A stretch of 64,000 nucleotides of DNA from Bacteroidota bacterium (lineage in GTDB: Bacteria; Bacteroidota; Bacteroidia; Bacteroidales; UBA12481): contig JABHCC010000032.1 in the NCBI GenBank assembly GCA_018669475.1, forward strand, positions 310,753 to 374,752. The letters run 5' to 3'. A program made the translations under genes and the position numbers. This document shows positions 38,681 through 47,890 of this stretch, in pieces (position 1 is the first letter of the stretch; each line of letters begins with the position of its first letter). The notes under the pieces are model-generated. The model made no database searches. It was given only the letters and a program-made list of their open reading frames with translations, and was not told the origin of the DNA.

Positions 38681-39390
38681 AGCGATACTGAAGACCTGAA
38701 TCGGGAAATCCCGTTAACATACTTTGAACTTTTATTTACCCTTAGGGGAAATTTGTTTACGATATGCTGTGCATCATCATCAAATTTCGCATCATATTTT
38801 AACTCCAGAATTCGATGCCATGGATCAGATGACTTATTAATCACGCCGCGCAATCTGGTCCTGTAATCGTAGTAAATCAGATCAAAATCGACTGTACATC
38901 GAAACTTTTTATCGAATGATTTAAAATACCTCCTTTTATAGTGGTTCATCATTGTTGGCTCAAGATAGCTGAGCTCCTCCACAATAGCATCAGGCAGATT
39001 GCTCGAATCAAATATTTGATTAAAAAAGCCAGTTGGGATCTTCTCAGGAATTGCAAAGTCATTCAGTAAATAACTCTTTTTATATCCGACAAATCCTTCT
39101 TTTATTTTAAACTCAAGAACCGGCTTTTTGATCGAGTGCAGGTCTTCTCCGTACCACCTGATTCTTACTTTCTTTCTCTTGGAGAAACCTGAAACATTAT
39201 CATGGAAGAACTGCAGTCCCGAGGTGTCAAAGTATATATTATTAACTTCTCTTTCCCAGAAAATAGGGCTGAATAATGCCGGATGTTGTCGTATTATACC
39301 TTCAAGTTGCCACTGATCAAGTTCAGATGTAACAAATTTACGTTCAAATCTGAATCCTGTCTGTCTGCCTTTCTGAGTCTCCGTCTTCAT
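38677..39390 (-). CDS. VTC-domain protein (polyphosphate polymerase-like triphosphate-tunnel fold)
   Basis: The 237-aa product has the VTC/CYTH-like tunnel-domain pattern: RFERKFVTS near the start, VNNIYFDT, KKVRIRWYGED, VLEFKIKEGFVGYKKSY, MNHYKRRYFKSFDKKFRCTVDFDLIYYDY and RILELKYDAK. The alternating basic residues (RFERKF, KVRIRW, KYD) fit binding of a triphosphate chain, and the Glu of FKIK/ELKYD fits metal binding. Related yeast Vtc4 makes polyphosphate; activity here is inferred. Its ATG overlaps the DUF4956 stop (TAATG), so the two are translationally coupled. It is the last gene of the CotH set. Confidence 0.88.
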   Translation of the reverse strand: MKTETQKGRQTGFRFERKFVTSELDQWQLEGIIRQHPALFSPIFWEREVNNIYFDTSGLQFFHDNVSGFSKRKKVRIRWYGEDLHSIKKPVLEFKIKEGFVGYKKSYLLNDFAIPEKIPTGFFNQIFDSSNLPDAIVEELSYLEPTMMNHYKRRYFKSFDKKFRCTVDFDLIYYDYRTRLRGVINKSSDPWHRILELKYDAKFDDDAQHIVNKFPLRVNKSSKYVNGISRFRSSVSL

Positions 39391-40076
39391 TAAACTGGTG
39401 TGTTCTCAAGAAAACTGACACGTATGCCGGAATACTTCTTTTTTAGTTCATCATGAAATACTTGCAGACTTTTCGGATTCCTGGCTTCGATGAGGAAGGA
39501 TACATCCAATCCATCCGGGGATTCATCATAACGCTTTAATTCAGCATCCTTAAATTCTTTTTTAACAATACCGACGATATCACTTAAACTCAGTTGTCCT
39601 TGTTCATCAGCATGTACGGTTAAAAACAAGTTTTGATGGCTTGATCGTTTTATGGTAAGAAACCTGATCCAAATAATTGCCATCATAACAGCAAAACCCA
39701 TCAGAGCAATTACCCGTTGGTTTGCCCCCAGTACAAGACCAATTGATATAGCGATAAAAAGATACACCAATTCCTCAGGTTCTTTGATTGCTGCCCTGAA
39801 ACGAACAATGGAAAGAGCTCCCACCAATCCAAGAGAAAGAGCTAAACTGGATTTCACAGTCAGGATGATTATCATTGTTGTGAAGGCCAGCAAAGTGAAG
39901 TTAGCTGCAAAACCTCTGCGGTTCGATAAGGAACTTGCACACTTACTATAGCTTAGCTCAAGCAGCATAACTAAAATAATAAGTATACTGGAATTGATCA
40001 GGAAATCAGTTATCGAAATATTTGCATTCTCTGTGATCAGGAATTTCTGAAATAATCCCCATTTATCATTTTGCAT
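39390..40076 (-). CDS. DUF4956 integral membrane protein
   Basis: The 228-aa product has about four membrane helices in the first ~135 residues. The DUF4956 hallmark GLVGALSIVRFRAAIKEPEELVYLFIAISIGLVLGANQ is followed by a cytoplasmic domain of ~90 residues (LFLTVHADEQGQLSLSDIVGIVKKEFKDAELKRYDE) that looks like a ferredoxin-like fold. Biochemical function unknown. It sits between CotH (47 nt gap) and VTC (1-nt overlap). This trio is recurrent in bacteria as I recall. Confidence 0.88.
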   Translation of the reverse strand: MQNDKWGLFQKFLITENANISITDFLINSSILIILVMLLELSYSKCASSLSNRRGFAANFTLLAFTTMIIILTVKSSLALSLGLVGALSIVRFRAAIKEPEELVYLFIAISIGLVLGANQRVIALMGFAVMMAIIWIRFLTIKRSSHQNLFLTVHADEQGQLSLSDIVGIVKKEFKDAELKRYDESPDGLDVSFLIEARNPKSLQVFHDELKKKYSGIRVSFLENTPV

Positions 40077-40123
40077 ATGTTCTGTCTCAATTATTTTGTC
40101 GCAAAATTACGATTTTTCAAATA

Positions 40124-43108
40124 CTAATAGAAGCGTTTGGCAAGGTCATTTTCAGTTCCTTTGATAATAGAATTATTAAGGTGTAACAATGAGAATTGCT
40201 CCACAAGATACAGGCTTTCAACCATTTCTGCTGCAAAATGCCTTGCCAATATAGAAGCTGGCCCGAATTCAGGCTTCTTCTGAAAAACAACTAAACCATA
40301 AACTACATTCTCTGCACTACAATTATCAAGGTGAAGAGCAGACAAATCCTTACTTGCATATGCAATATTAGCACTTACAACACTCGTATTTACTACTCTT
40401 AAAATTGATTTTTCCCCACAGCTTACTCCTTTATCTCCAACCCTCTCAATGTGGCAATCAATAATATCAACATCCGATCCAGAGAAATCAATTGCATCAT
40501 TGCCGATATCTGTGAATAAAACTTCTTCAACAAGACCAGTACAAAAGTCAGAGTCAAATGCATCAGCAAAGGTGCCGGTAAACCGGGAGTTCTTAACCGT
40601 AAAAGTTGTTCGAATGATGTTCAAAGCATCCTCACACACATTATCCTCGAAGCGACACGAATCAATAATTACAGGGGATTCATAGAAATTAACCGCCCCG
40701 GTAAGCTTCCAGCCTTGCAAATCCAATGTATTTAATCCACTGAAGGTCACATTACTGATCCGGCAGGTATCATTCGTTTGTAAGAGGGTGAATCCGGCAG
40801 ATGTCTTATCTGAAGATATTACTTCAATCGGATCATTACCTGTTCCTGCCATTTCAATCGGAGACCAGCTAAGAAACATCGCCCCATTCACCATATCAAT
40901 TGAAGCACCAGCTTTAAACTGCACCTTATATCCTTCAGGAATAACAATCGGTGTATTGCATATTATCTTAGCAGCTGGGAAAGTAATAATATTGCCACGT
41001 ACGATTACCTCATCAGGCAGTTTCATGGAATAATCAGAACGTAATGATTGCTCTGGAGAAAAATTCCCGGGTGCAGGGAAGTGATTCACCATTACAGAGA
41101 ACTTTTCATCCTGGCCATCTGCTACTAAAAATATCTTGTCATTTCCCTCAGATACTTTTACAAGACACGTATCGGGGAAGAATTTCTCAAATGCATTAAG
41201 CTTCACAGGTGCAATAATTTCACCAGGCGCTGATGATCCGGATGATCCGGCGCCTACCACCCATACCTCACCGGGCCAGTAGTTACGAATTAGAATATGC
41301 TGATCACCAACACTATCTCCTCCCTGTTGATAGGCATTCACATACTGACCAGGAAAAGCCGGATGATATTCTGAGGAATAAGCTTCAAGCTGAATCTGAT
41401 CATCATTGAAATGAGCAAAATCAGGATTTTCATCTACGTATTTTATGAATTTTGGCAATTCTCTCCGGATATTTTCTGCGTTACTTTGGAGAAAATCCGA
41501 ATCATAGGTGTAATCCGGAAACTCTTGCCTTATCATTTTTGAATAATACTTCAGATCCGGCAGTTTATCTGACAAGAAATTATCCAGCCAATCAGAATCT
41601 GATACCTTTTCAAGCCATGAGATATAATGGCGAAGAAACTCTTTGTCCTGGAAAATCCGAACCCAAAATAAATTTTCAAATTTCTTCATGACACTTAAAT
41701 CCAGAACAATAAGTCCGGATATTGCGCTGCGCTCCGGCTCAAAAACGCCCAGTTCAGTATAAGCATCAAAGAAAATAGGTTCAATTCGGCTAATAACCGG
41801 ATTATAATAGCATCGTTGATTGTGCCAGGTGAGTCCATGAAAGCCACGACTAAGATCCATCATAGCCTGATAACCGGCAAGCTTCTCAATATCAAATATT
41901 TCTGAAGCTGGCCTCATGCCATTTTTATATTGGTACATTAGATTCTGAGCAATCTGAAACTCCTCAAATAAGGTAGTATCACTCAATGTTCTTGACTCTT
42001 TAAAAGCATTAATTTGTGCAGCTTGCAGAATCGGTAAATGCCAGTATACCCCCTCATTCAAAAACACTTTCTGGATAGTCCAGAAATGATCCTCGGTAAA
42101 TTTCAGAATTGGTCCTTCACGACGGTTGAGACTCTCTACCATTTGCTTCTCAAAGTGTTCCTCCCACGCATAAACACCCAAACTTTTCCCATTTAAAGTG
42201 AGAGGCACAAAACCATAACGAGGAGCCAGCAGATCAGCATCCCGGAACATTTCATGAGCCATCCATTCATTAATAAAATCACGCGCCACAGGAGTATGGA
42301 CAGAAAATGTTCTGATTTTATTCCAGGTAAATCCCTGTTTAACTTTTATTCTGAACGACCATTTTCTGCCTTCAAGATGATCAAGCCAATCTCCTTTCAA
42401 CCTTAAATCAACCGGTATAATAGTATCCTTATAAAACAATATCCCATCCACATAATCATCTTCATCAGTTTCCAAAATCCCGTTTTCAAAAGCCAGCAAC
42501 CTCTTCTTCTCAAGCTTTATCATATCGAGAGTGTCGATAAAAACATGCATCGTCTCCATCGGATCAAAAACAGGATAGGTTTTTTGCGCCTTATAACTCA
42601 AGCTGAAATCATCAGCATAAACAGTTCCACCTCCCGGATTCCATACATAAATATTCAGATCCTCGCCATCCATTTGTGGAGGGATAGATAATTCCAGGGT
42701 AAGTTTTTTCCAATTATTCAGCTCCTCAGTAATATCCGACTTTTTACTATAGAAAAAATTTGCATCCTGGTGGGAAGCAACTAAAACCAGTTCTCCCTTG
42801 CCACAAAAAAACACTTCCACCTTAATATACTCATCCAGTTCAACAGACTTTATCTTGAAATTCAAGCCAAATGGTGCAGATGGATCGAGACGAATGGCAT
42901 GTTTACCCGACAATACCGGCTGATCAACTAATTGTTTCTCCGCCCCCAGAATTAGATTCGTGGAGGTACTGACCCACTTAGAATCCTGCAATTCGAGATT
43001 CTCAAGTTTATCAACAAACTCCTCATCTGTCTGTCCTGTTTGCACACACGACACGGCAAGAACAGTCAATAACAAAGCAAAAATCCAAAGCGGTGAATTA
43101 ACTCTCAT
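40124..43108 (-). CDS. CotH-kinase family lipoprotein with C-terminal beta-helix domain
   Basis: The 994-aa product starts with a lipoprotein signal (LLTVLAVSC lipobox, Cys ~21). A carbohydrate-binding-like beta domain (~residues 45-170, QDSKWVSTST...YADDFSL) is followed by a CotH kinase-like domain with VDLRLKGDWLDHLEGRKWSFRIKVK, NGKSLGVYAWEEHFEKQ and PIFFDAYTELG. The last ~300 residues are short beta-strand repeats typical of right-handed parallel beta helices (VIIDSCRFEDNVCEDALNI, VDIIDCHIERVGDKGVSCGEK). CotH of Bacillus phosphorylates a spore-coat protein; here the domain would be outside the cytoplasmic membrane, and its substrate and phosphate donor are unknown. It is the first gene of the set with DUF4956 and VTC. 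Confidence 0.88.
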   Translation of the reverse strand: MRVNSPLWIFALLLTVLAVSCVQTGQTDEEFVDKLENLELQDSKWVSTSTNLILGAEKQLVDQPVLSGKHAIRLDPSAPFGLNFKIKSVELDEYIKVEVFFCGKGELVLVASHQDANFFYSKKSDITEELNNWKKLTLELSIPPQMDGEDLNIYVWNPGGGTVYADDFSLSYKAQKTYPVFDPMETMHVFIDTLDMIKLEKKRLLAFENGILETDEDDYVDGILFYKDTIIPVDLRLKGDWLDHLEGRKWSFRIKVKQGFTWNKIRTFSVHTPVARDFINEWMAHEMFRDADLLAPRYGFVPLTLNGKSLGVYAWEEHFEKQMVESLNRREGPILKFTEDHFWTIQKVFLNEGVYWHLPILQAAQINAFKESRTLSDTTLFEEFQIAQNLMYQYKNGMRPASEIFDIEKLAGYQAMMDLSRGFHGLTWHNQRCYYNPVISRIEPIFFDAYTELGVFEPERSAISGLIVLDLSVMKKFENLFWVRIFQDKEFLRHYISWLEKVSDSDWLDNFLSDKLPDLKYYSKMIRQEFPDYTYDSDFLQSNAENIRRELPKFIKYVDENPDFAHFNDDQIQLEAYSSEYHPAFPGQYVNAYQQGGDSVGDQHILIRNYWPGEVWVVGAGSSGSSAPGEIIAPVKLNAFEKFFPDTCLVKVSEGNDKIFLVADGQDEKFSVMVNHFPAPGNFSPEQSLRSDYSMKLPDEVIVRGNIITFPAAKIICNTPIVIPEGYKVQFKAGASIDMVNGAMFLSWSPIEMAGTGNDPIEVISSDKTSAGFTLLQTNDTCRISNVTFSGLNTLDLQGWKLTGAVNFYESPVIIDSCRFEDNVCEDALNIIRTTFTVKNSRFTGTFADAFDSDFCTGLVEEVLFTDIGNDAIDFSGSDVDIIDCHIERVGDKGVSCGEKSILRVVNTSVVSANIAYASKDLSALHLDNCSAENVVYGLVVFQKKPEFGPASILARHFAAEMVESLYLVEQFSLLHLNNSIIKGTENDLAKRFY

Positions 43109-43182
43109 TTAATGGTATTAGCTTTCCCGTTTATTACACAAAAATAGTCTTTTTGACACATTTTAAATACTTTCGTTCCGCA

Positions 43183-44643
43183 ATGAATAGGCACTTAATA
43201 GCATGGCTTATTAATATTCTGATTGGATCGACAATTTGTACGGCTCAATCACTTGAATATCTACAAGTAGGAGGCACAGCTAATGACCATGGATACTCCA
43301 TGATTTCTGATATCAGTGGAAATGTTTTCATTACAGGATCCACCCGGTCTTATGGTCAGGGTAGTGAAGATATTTTCCTTGTTAAGATGAATAAGTTCGA
43401 AGAATTAGAGTTCCAGAAAACTTACGGATCGACTCATCATGATATTGCCCGGTCTATTGATCTTGCAGCAGACGGGGGATACGTAATTTTTGGTGAGGCA
43501 TGGGATCATGGCCATGGCAGAGAGGATATGTATTTGCTAAAAGTTGACCAGGATGGTAATACCTTATGGGAACAGTCTTTTGGAGGCAATCATACCGACC
43601 AGGGCCATTCTGTTGAAGCCCTGCCGGATGGCTACGCCTGTTTAGGTTATACTGCCTCCTATGGAGGGTCAACCCGCGGAAATTTTTTACTTACCAGAAC
43701 AGATCTAAGCGGAAATATTCTTTGGGAAAAAGATTATGGCACTGAATTTCTGGACTATGGTTTCTCTGTAAAGCAGATATGGGATGGTGGCCTTGCTCTA
43801 CTTGGCAATAAAGGAGGATTCTTCAACCTCGCGCGTGCTGATTTTACCAATCACGATTCTGATGTCTTGTTGGTTTTAACCCTGCCGGATGGAGAAGAGG
43901 AGAAAAGAATAAGCTGGGGTGGCTCAGGACATGACTGGGGAAAAGACATGGTTCTTACTGACGAATCAATACTCGTTGTTGGATCCAGCCAACAAGAAGA
44001 AACCCAGTCATTTGACATATTCCTGGCAGAGATATCACAAGAAGGAAGCCTCACCAGAGAAAGCTATTATGGAGGTAATGGCTTTGAATTTGGAGAAGCA
44101 CTGTGTCGCTCCACAGATGGGATGATTTATATTGCAGGCACCAGTTCTTCTTTATCATCTGATGGCTCAACTGATATTTATATTGCTAAAACCATGTTGA
44201 ATGGTGACCTGATCTGGGAACAAAGATTAGGAGGAACAGGTTCAGATTATGGCTTTGACATTCTGCCAATGCCTGATTCAGGCTGTTTGGTACTAGGTGA
44301 AATTGAAGATCCAATTCTGCATACACAAGACCTGTACCTGGCAAGGCTGAATAAGAATGGTGAACTCATGAGTCTGGGCAAGCCAAAAGATCTTGAGCCA
44401 ATCATAATAAAAATATATCCTAATCCTGCATCCGACTACATCCGCGTAAAATGGCTTAACCAACTCGACAGCAGTTCAAGCATTCTGCAAATATTCAATT
44501 TATCCGGACAGATTGTTCACCACGAAGAAATTCCCGGGCAAGAAGAAACATTTATTTCACTTCCTGATTTGTCTCCACAGACCCTCATTTATCAAGTCAT
44601 ATCAAAAGATGCCCGTTTTACTGGCAAATTAGTCATCCAGTAG
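43183..44643 (+). CDS. Secreted repeat protein with T9SS type A sorting domain
   Basis: Start set at ATG 43183, giving the signal peptide MNRHLIAWLINILIGSTICTAQS; the track's TTG at 43153 adds ten residues. The 486-aa product has about seven repeats of the type GGYVIFGEAWDHGHGREDMYLLKVDQDGNTLWEQSFGG, each ~50 residues, forming a probable beta-propeller. The C-terminal ~80 residues (IKIYPNPASDYIRVKW ... FTGKLVIQ) are a type A sorting domain for type IX export. Its role is unknown. It overlaps the convergent phosphoesterase gene by 15 nt. Confidence 0.9.
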   Translation: MNRHLIAWLINILIGSTICTAQSLEYLQVGGTANDHGYSMISDISGNVFITGSTRSYGQGSEDIFLVKMNKFEELEFQKTYGSTHHDIARSIDLAADGGYVIFGEAWDHGHGREDMYLLKVDQDGNTLWEQSFGGNHTDQGHSVEALPDGYACLGYTASYGGSTRGNFLLTRTDLSGNILWEKDYGTEFLDYGFSVKQIWDGGLALLGNKGGFFNLARADFTNHDSDVLLVLTLPDGEEEKRISWGGSGHDWGKDMVLTDESILVVGSSQQEETQSFDIFLAEISQEGSLTRESYYGGNGFEFGEALCRSTDGMIYIAGTSSSLSSDGSTDIYIAKTMLNGDLIWEQRLGGTGSDYGFDILPMPDSGCLVLGEIEDPILHTQDLYLARLNKNGELMSLGKPKDLEPIIIKIYPNPASDYIRVKWLNQLDSSSSILQIFNLSGQIVHHEEIPGQEETFISLPDLSPQTLIYQVISKDARFTGKLVIQ

Positions 44644-45522
44644 GGAATTTAATGTAACAAAAGTCCAGCTCAGGCTTCTTGACTGAGGTTCATGAGCAAA
44701 GATTAGCACCTGATCTCTTGGCTGTTGCTCTCTTATCACCGGATCGGTATAGTATGAATTATTAAGTCCGCAACCCAGAAAAATAATACCATCTGTAGAT
44801 TCAGCTTCGAACTTCTTTGCGTTGGCCCCCATATCGCCGCTTACGCAAATCACATGAATACCCCTATCCTTTACGCTGACAAGCAAAGGGTAGATTTGGC
44901 CTCTGAAAGTATTGTTTGGCAAAAACTTACAGCTTGCATTCCAAAACGGAAATTCAGTATGAGAATAGGAACCTGGCCAGGGCAATCCGGGCAAACTATC
45001 CCATACTGCATGATGCATTAGTACGATAAGATGAGATGATGCAGCAAGAGTATCACAAACATTCTGAATCATCGTAAATTGTTTCTCAAGATCTTCGCAC
45101 TGGTATGGAGTAAGGCAGGTATTCAACACCATTGTCGTAACACCCAGACTATGATAAGCATAATAGGTTTCTCTCCCCGTTAATTCCTCAAACCATTCCA
45201 CATTACCATTTCTGATATCATGATTACCCAATGACCAATGATTGCCGGGAGCTCCAATATCGAACAAGCTGTCAATATATTGCAGGGTGGAATAATTCAA
45301 AGAAGCTTCGGAGCAAATATCCCCTCCCAGCCAGATCCTGCTGTAATCTGAAAAATCAAGTTCTTCAAGCCTGTGATCAACCTTTGCTCCACCTGTATGC
45401 CATTCATAAGTATGACCGAGAAAAATATACTGATGTCTTTGCGCAGACAGGTATTCCTGAGAAAACAAGCCAAGAAGCAAAATCACAATAAAAGTTCTGA
45501 AGCGAATTGTTAAACAAATCAT
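44629..45522 (-). CDS. Secreted metallophosphoesterase
   Basis: Start set at ATG 45522 (MICLTIRFRTFIVILLLGLFSQEYLSAQ, a signal peptide); the track opens at a TTG five codons earlier. The 297-aa product has the calcineurin-like motifs GGDICSE, GNHD, LMHHAVWD and CVSGDMGA. The usual first D-x-H block is replaced by FLGHTYEWH, so one metal ligand may be altered. Its 3' end overlaps the convergent T9SS gene by 15 nt. The phosphate ester it acts on is unknown. Confidence 0.85.
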   Translation of the reverse strand: MICLTIRFRTFIVILLLGLFSQEYLSAQRHQYIFLGHTYEWHTGGAKVDHRLEELDFSDYSRIWLGGDICSEASLNYSTLQYIDSLFDIGAPGNHWSLGNHDIRNGNVEWFEELTGRETYYAYHSLGVTTMVLNTCLTPYQCEDLEKQFTMIQNVCDTLAASSHLIVLMHHAVWDSLPGLPWPGSYSHTEFPFWNASCKFLPNNTFRGQIYPLLVSVKDRGIHVICVSGDMGANAKKFEAESTDGIIFLGCGLNNSYYTDPVIREQQPRDQVLIFAHEPQSRSLSWTFVTLNSLLDD

Positions 45523-45595
45523 GTCAGAAAAATACAAAAGATCCGGATAACCTTATCCTCATTTTTGTATATTGCTAATGAATAATTGAGATTTA

Positions 45596-47818
45596 ATGTC
45601 GTCAACCCTACTTCATAAAAAAGCCAATTTTGGTACTGGCCCGGTTTTTTTCACTGCCTTATCCACCATTCTTGGAGCCATATTATTTTTGCGTTTTGGA
45701 TGGGCTGTAGGCAATGTGGGATTCATAGGTGTGATGGGTATTGTATTGCTCGGACACCTGATTACCATTCCAACTGCAATGGCCGTTGCTGAGATAGCAA
45801 CCAATCAGAAAGTTCAGGGTGGTGGTGCATATTATATTATCTCGAGATCCTTCGGATTAAATATTGGAGGAACCATAGGAATAACCCTTTATTTGTCTCA
45901 GGCCATTTCAGTCGCATTTTATATTATAGCACTATCTGAAGCTTTCGATCCCCTGTTACAGTTTATCGATGGTAAATTAGGCTTTCTTATACCCAAGAAA
46001 ATTATAGCTCTGATATCAATGGCGTTATTAGCTTTTATCGTTTTGAGGAAGGGGGCTAATGTAGGGATGAAAGCATTGTACTGGGTGGTTGCCATATTAC
46101 TTACATCTTTAGTGATGTTCTTTTTGGGTTCCAGAGGAGAAAATCAAGCCACAACAATTGATCTTTACAGCAAGGCTCAGAATCCAGAGTCTTTCTTTTA
46201 TGTTTTCACAATTATTTTCCCGGCCTTTACCGGATTGGCTGCCGGACTAGGCTTAAGCGGAGATCTGCGTGATCCTAAAAAATCCATTCCCAAAGGAACG
46301 ATATGGGCCACACTTGCCGGCTTGTTAGTATACATTTTTGTAGCCTATAAGCTCACTACTTCAGCAAGTCCGGATGAATTGGTGAATGATCAGTTTATCA
46401 TGTCGAAAATTGCCATCTGGGGTCCGATCATACCTATCGGACTGGCTGCAGCATCGCTGTCAAGTGCATTGGGATCTATTCTGGTAGCACCAAGAACCTT
46501 ACAGGCGATAGGAGTGGATAAAATTTTTCCGAACGCCGGAATGAATAAATGGTTAGCTTATGGACAAAGCGGCTCGAATGAACCAACATATTCTTCTATA
46601 GTTACAGTAATCATTGCTTTCTTCTTCGTAGCCATTGGAGACATCAACTTTGTGGCCGAAATTATTTCCATGTTCTTCATGGTTACCTACGGGGTTATTT
46701 GTTCGATTTCATTCCTTGAACATTTCGCTGCTGATCCTGCATATCGCCCCACCTTTAAATCGAAATGGTACATATCATTGATTGGAGCTGCGCTTTCTTT
46801 TTGGGTTATGTTCAAAATGAATACTCCATACGCTTTGCTTTCCTTACTTATTATGGCTGGGATTTATTATTACATCTCAAGCCGTAACAAGGGACACAAA
46901 GGCCTGGCTAATCTTTTCAAAGGAGTTGTATTTCAACTTAGCCGGCAACTACAGATTTTCATGCAACGATCTGACAAAGAAGATAAAGAAGAGAATTGGC
47001 GACCTTTTATGATTTGCATTTCCAAGGATAGTTTCAAAAGAAGGGCTGCCTTTGACATGATCAGGTGGATATCATTTAAATATGGTTTCGGCACTTATAT
47101 TCATTTCATTGAAGGCTTGCTGACAAAAAGCACCAATGCTGAATCCAAAATAGTTTTGAATCGTTTGATCAACCTGTCACATGGTGCAAAAAGCAAGGTT
47201 TATCTTGACACTATCATCAGCCCATCATATACTAGTGCCATTGCTCAAACAATACAACTTCAAGGTATTTCAGGCAAAGGGAACAATATGATTCTGCTTG
47301 AATTCAGCCGATCAGAACCCGGTGATTTTCCTGAGGCCCTGAAGAATTTCCATCTGCTCAAATCAACACATTTTGACATTTGCGTGCTGAACACCTCATA
47401 CAAAGGTTTTGGTTATCGCAAAGAAATTCATGTTTGGATTACCTCTTCGGATTATGAAAATGCCAATCTGATGATCCTGCTAGCCTACATTTTACTTGGC
47501 CATCCGGAATGGAGCAAAGGGATTATCAAGATTTTTGCCCTTTACCCAAAGAAAATACAGGAGGAGCAGAGAGAAAAGCTACTGGGATTAATCAGAAGCG
47601 GACGATTACCAATTTCTCCAGAGAATATAGAGCTGATCCCCCATGAGGAAAACCATGATTATAAAGCTACAATTGCAGATAAATCAATTGACGCCGACCT
47701 GACCATTATTGGCTTCAGAGATAAAGACATTACTGAGTCCGAAGAACTATTCAGTGGTTTCGGTGACATAGGTAATATACTATTCGTAAACGCAGACAAA
47801 CAAAAAGAAATCAGATAA
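45596..47818 (+). CDS. Cation-chloride cotransporter-like APC permease (SLC12-like)
   Basis: The 740-aa product has about 12 membrane helices (to ~residue 430). It starts GPVFFTALSTILGAILFLRFGWAVGNVGFIGVMGIVLLGHLIT and includes the APC motif FPAFTGLAAGLGLSGDLRDPKKSIPKGT, as in Na-K-Cl/K-Cl cotransporters. A ~300-residue soluble C-terminal domain resembles the SLC12 C-terminal regulatory domain. It is more likely an ion/chloride carrier than an amino-acid permease. Single gene, followed by a simple-sequence intergenic repeat. Confidence 0.87.
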   Translation: MSSTLLHKKANFGTGPVFFTALSTILGAILFLRFGWAVGNVGFIGVMGIVLLGHLITIPTAMAVAEIATNQKVQGGGAYYIISRSFGLNIGGTIGITLYLSQAISVAFYIIALSEAFDPLLQFIDGKLGFLIPKKIIALISMALLAFIVLRKGANVGMKALYWVVAILLTSLVMFFLGSRGENQATTIDLYSKAQNPESFFYVFTIIFPAFTGLAAGLGLSGDLRDPKKSIPKGTIWATLAGLLVYIFVAYKLTTSASPDELVNDQFIMSKIAIWGPIIPIGLAAASLSSALGSILVAPRTLQAIGVDKIFPNAGMNKWLAYGQSGSNEPTYSSIVTVIIAFFFVAIGDINFVAEIISMFFMVTYGVICSISFLEHFAADPAYRPTFKSKWYISLIGAALSFWVMFKMNTPYALLSLLIMAGIYYYISSRNKGHKGLANLFKGVVFQLSRQLQIFMQRSDKEDKEENWRPFMICISKDSFKRRAAFDMIRWISFKYGFGTYIHFIEGLLTKSTNAESKIVLNRLINLSHGAKSKVYLDTIISPSYTSAIAQTIQLQGISGKGNNMILLEFSRSEPGDFPEALKNFHLLKSTHFDICVLNTSYKGFGYRKEIHVWITSSDYENANLMILLAYILLGHPEWSKGIIKIFALYPKKIQEEQREKLLGLIRSGRLPISPENIELIPHEENHDYKATIADKSIDADLTIIGFRDKDITESEELFSGFGDIGNILFVNADKQKEIR

Positions 47819-47825
47819 TGTTTTT

Positions 47826-47881
47826 ACTGAAAACTGTCTTCGACTAACTGAAAATTGAAAACTGATAACTGACAACTGAAT
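47826..47881. repeat. ACTGA-type simple-sequence repeat in an intergenic gap
   Basis: The gap between the permease and coaD is made mostly of imperfect copies of (A)ACTGA: ACTGAAAACTG, AACTGAAAATTGAAAACTGA, TAACTGACAACTGAA. A similar run occurs at 63334-63357, so this is a dispersed simple-sequence family rather than a single accident. No coding potential. Confidence 0.7.
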
Positions 47882-47890
47882 TTCACCCTG

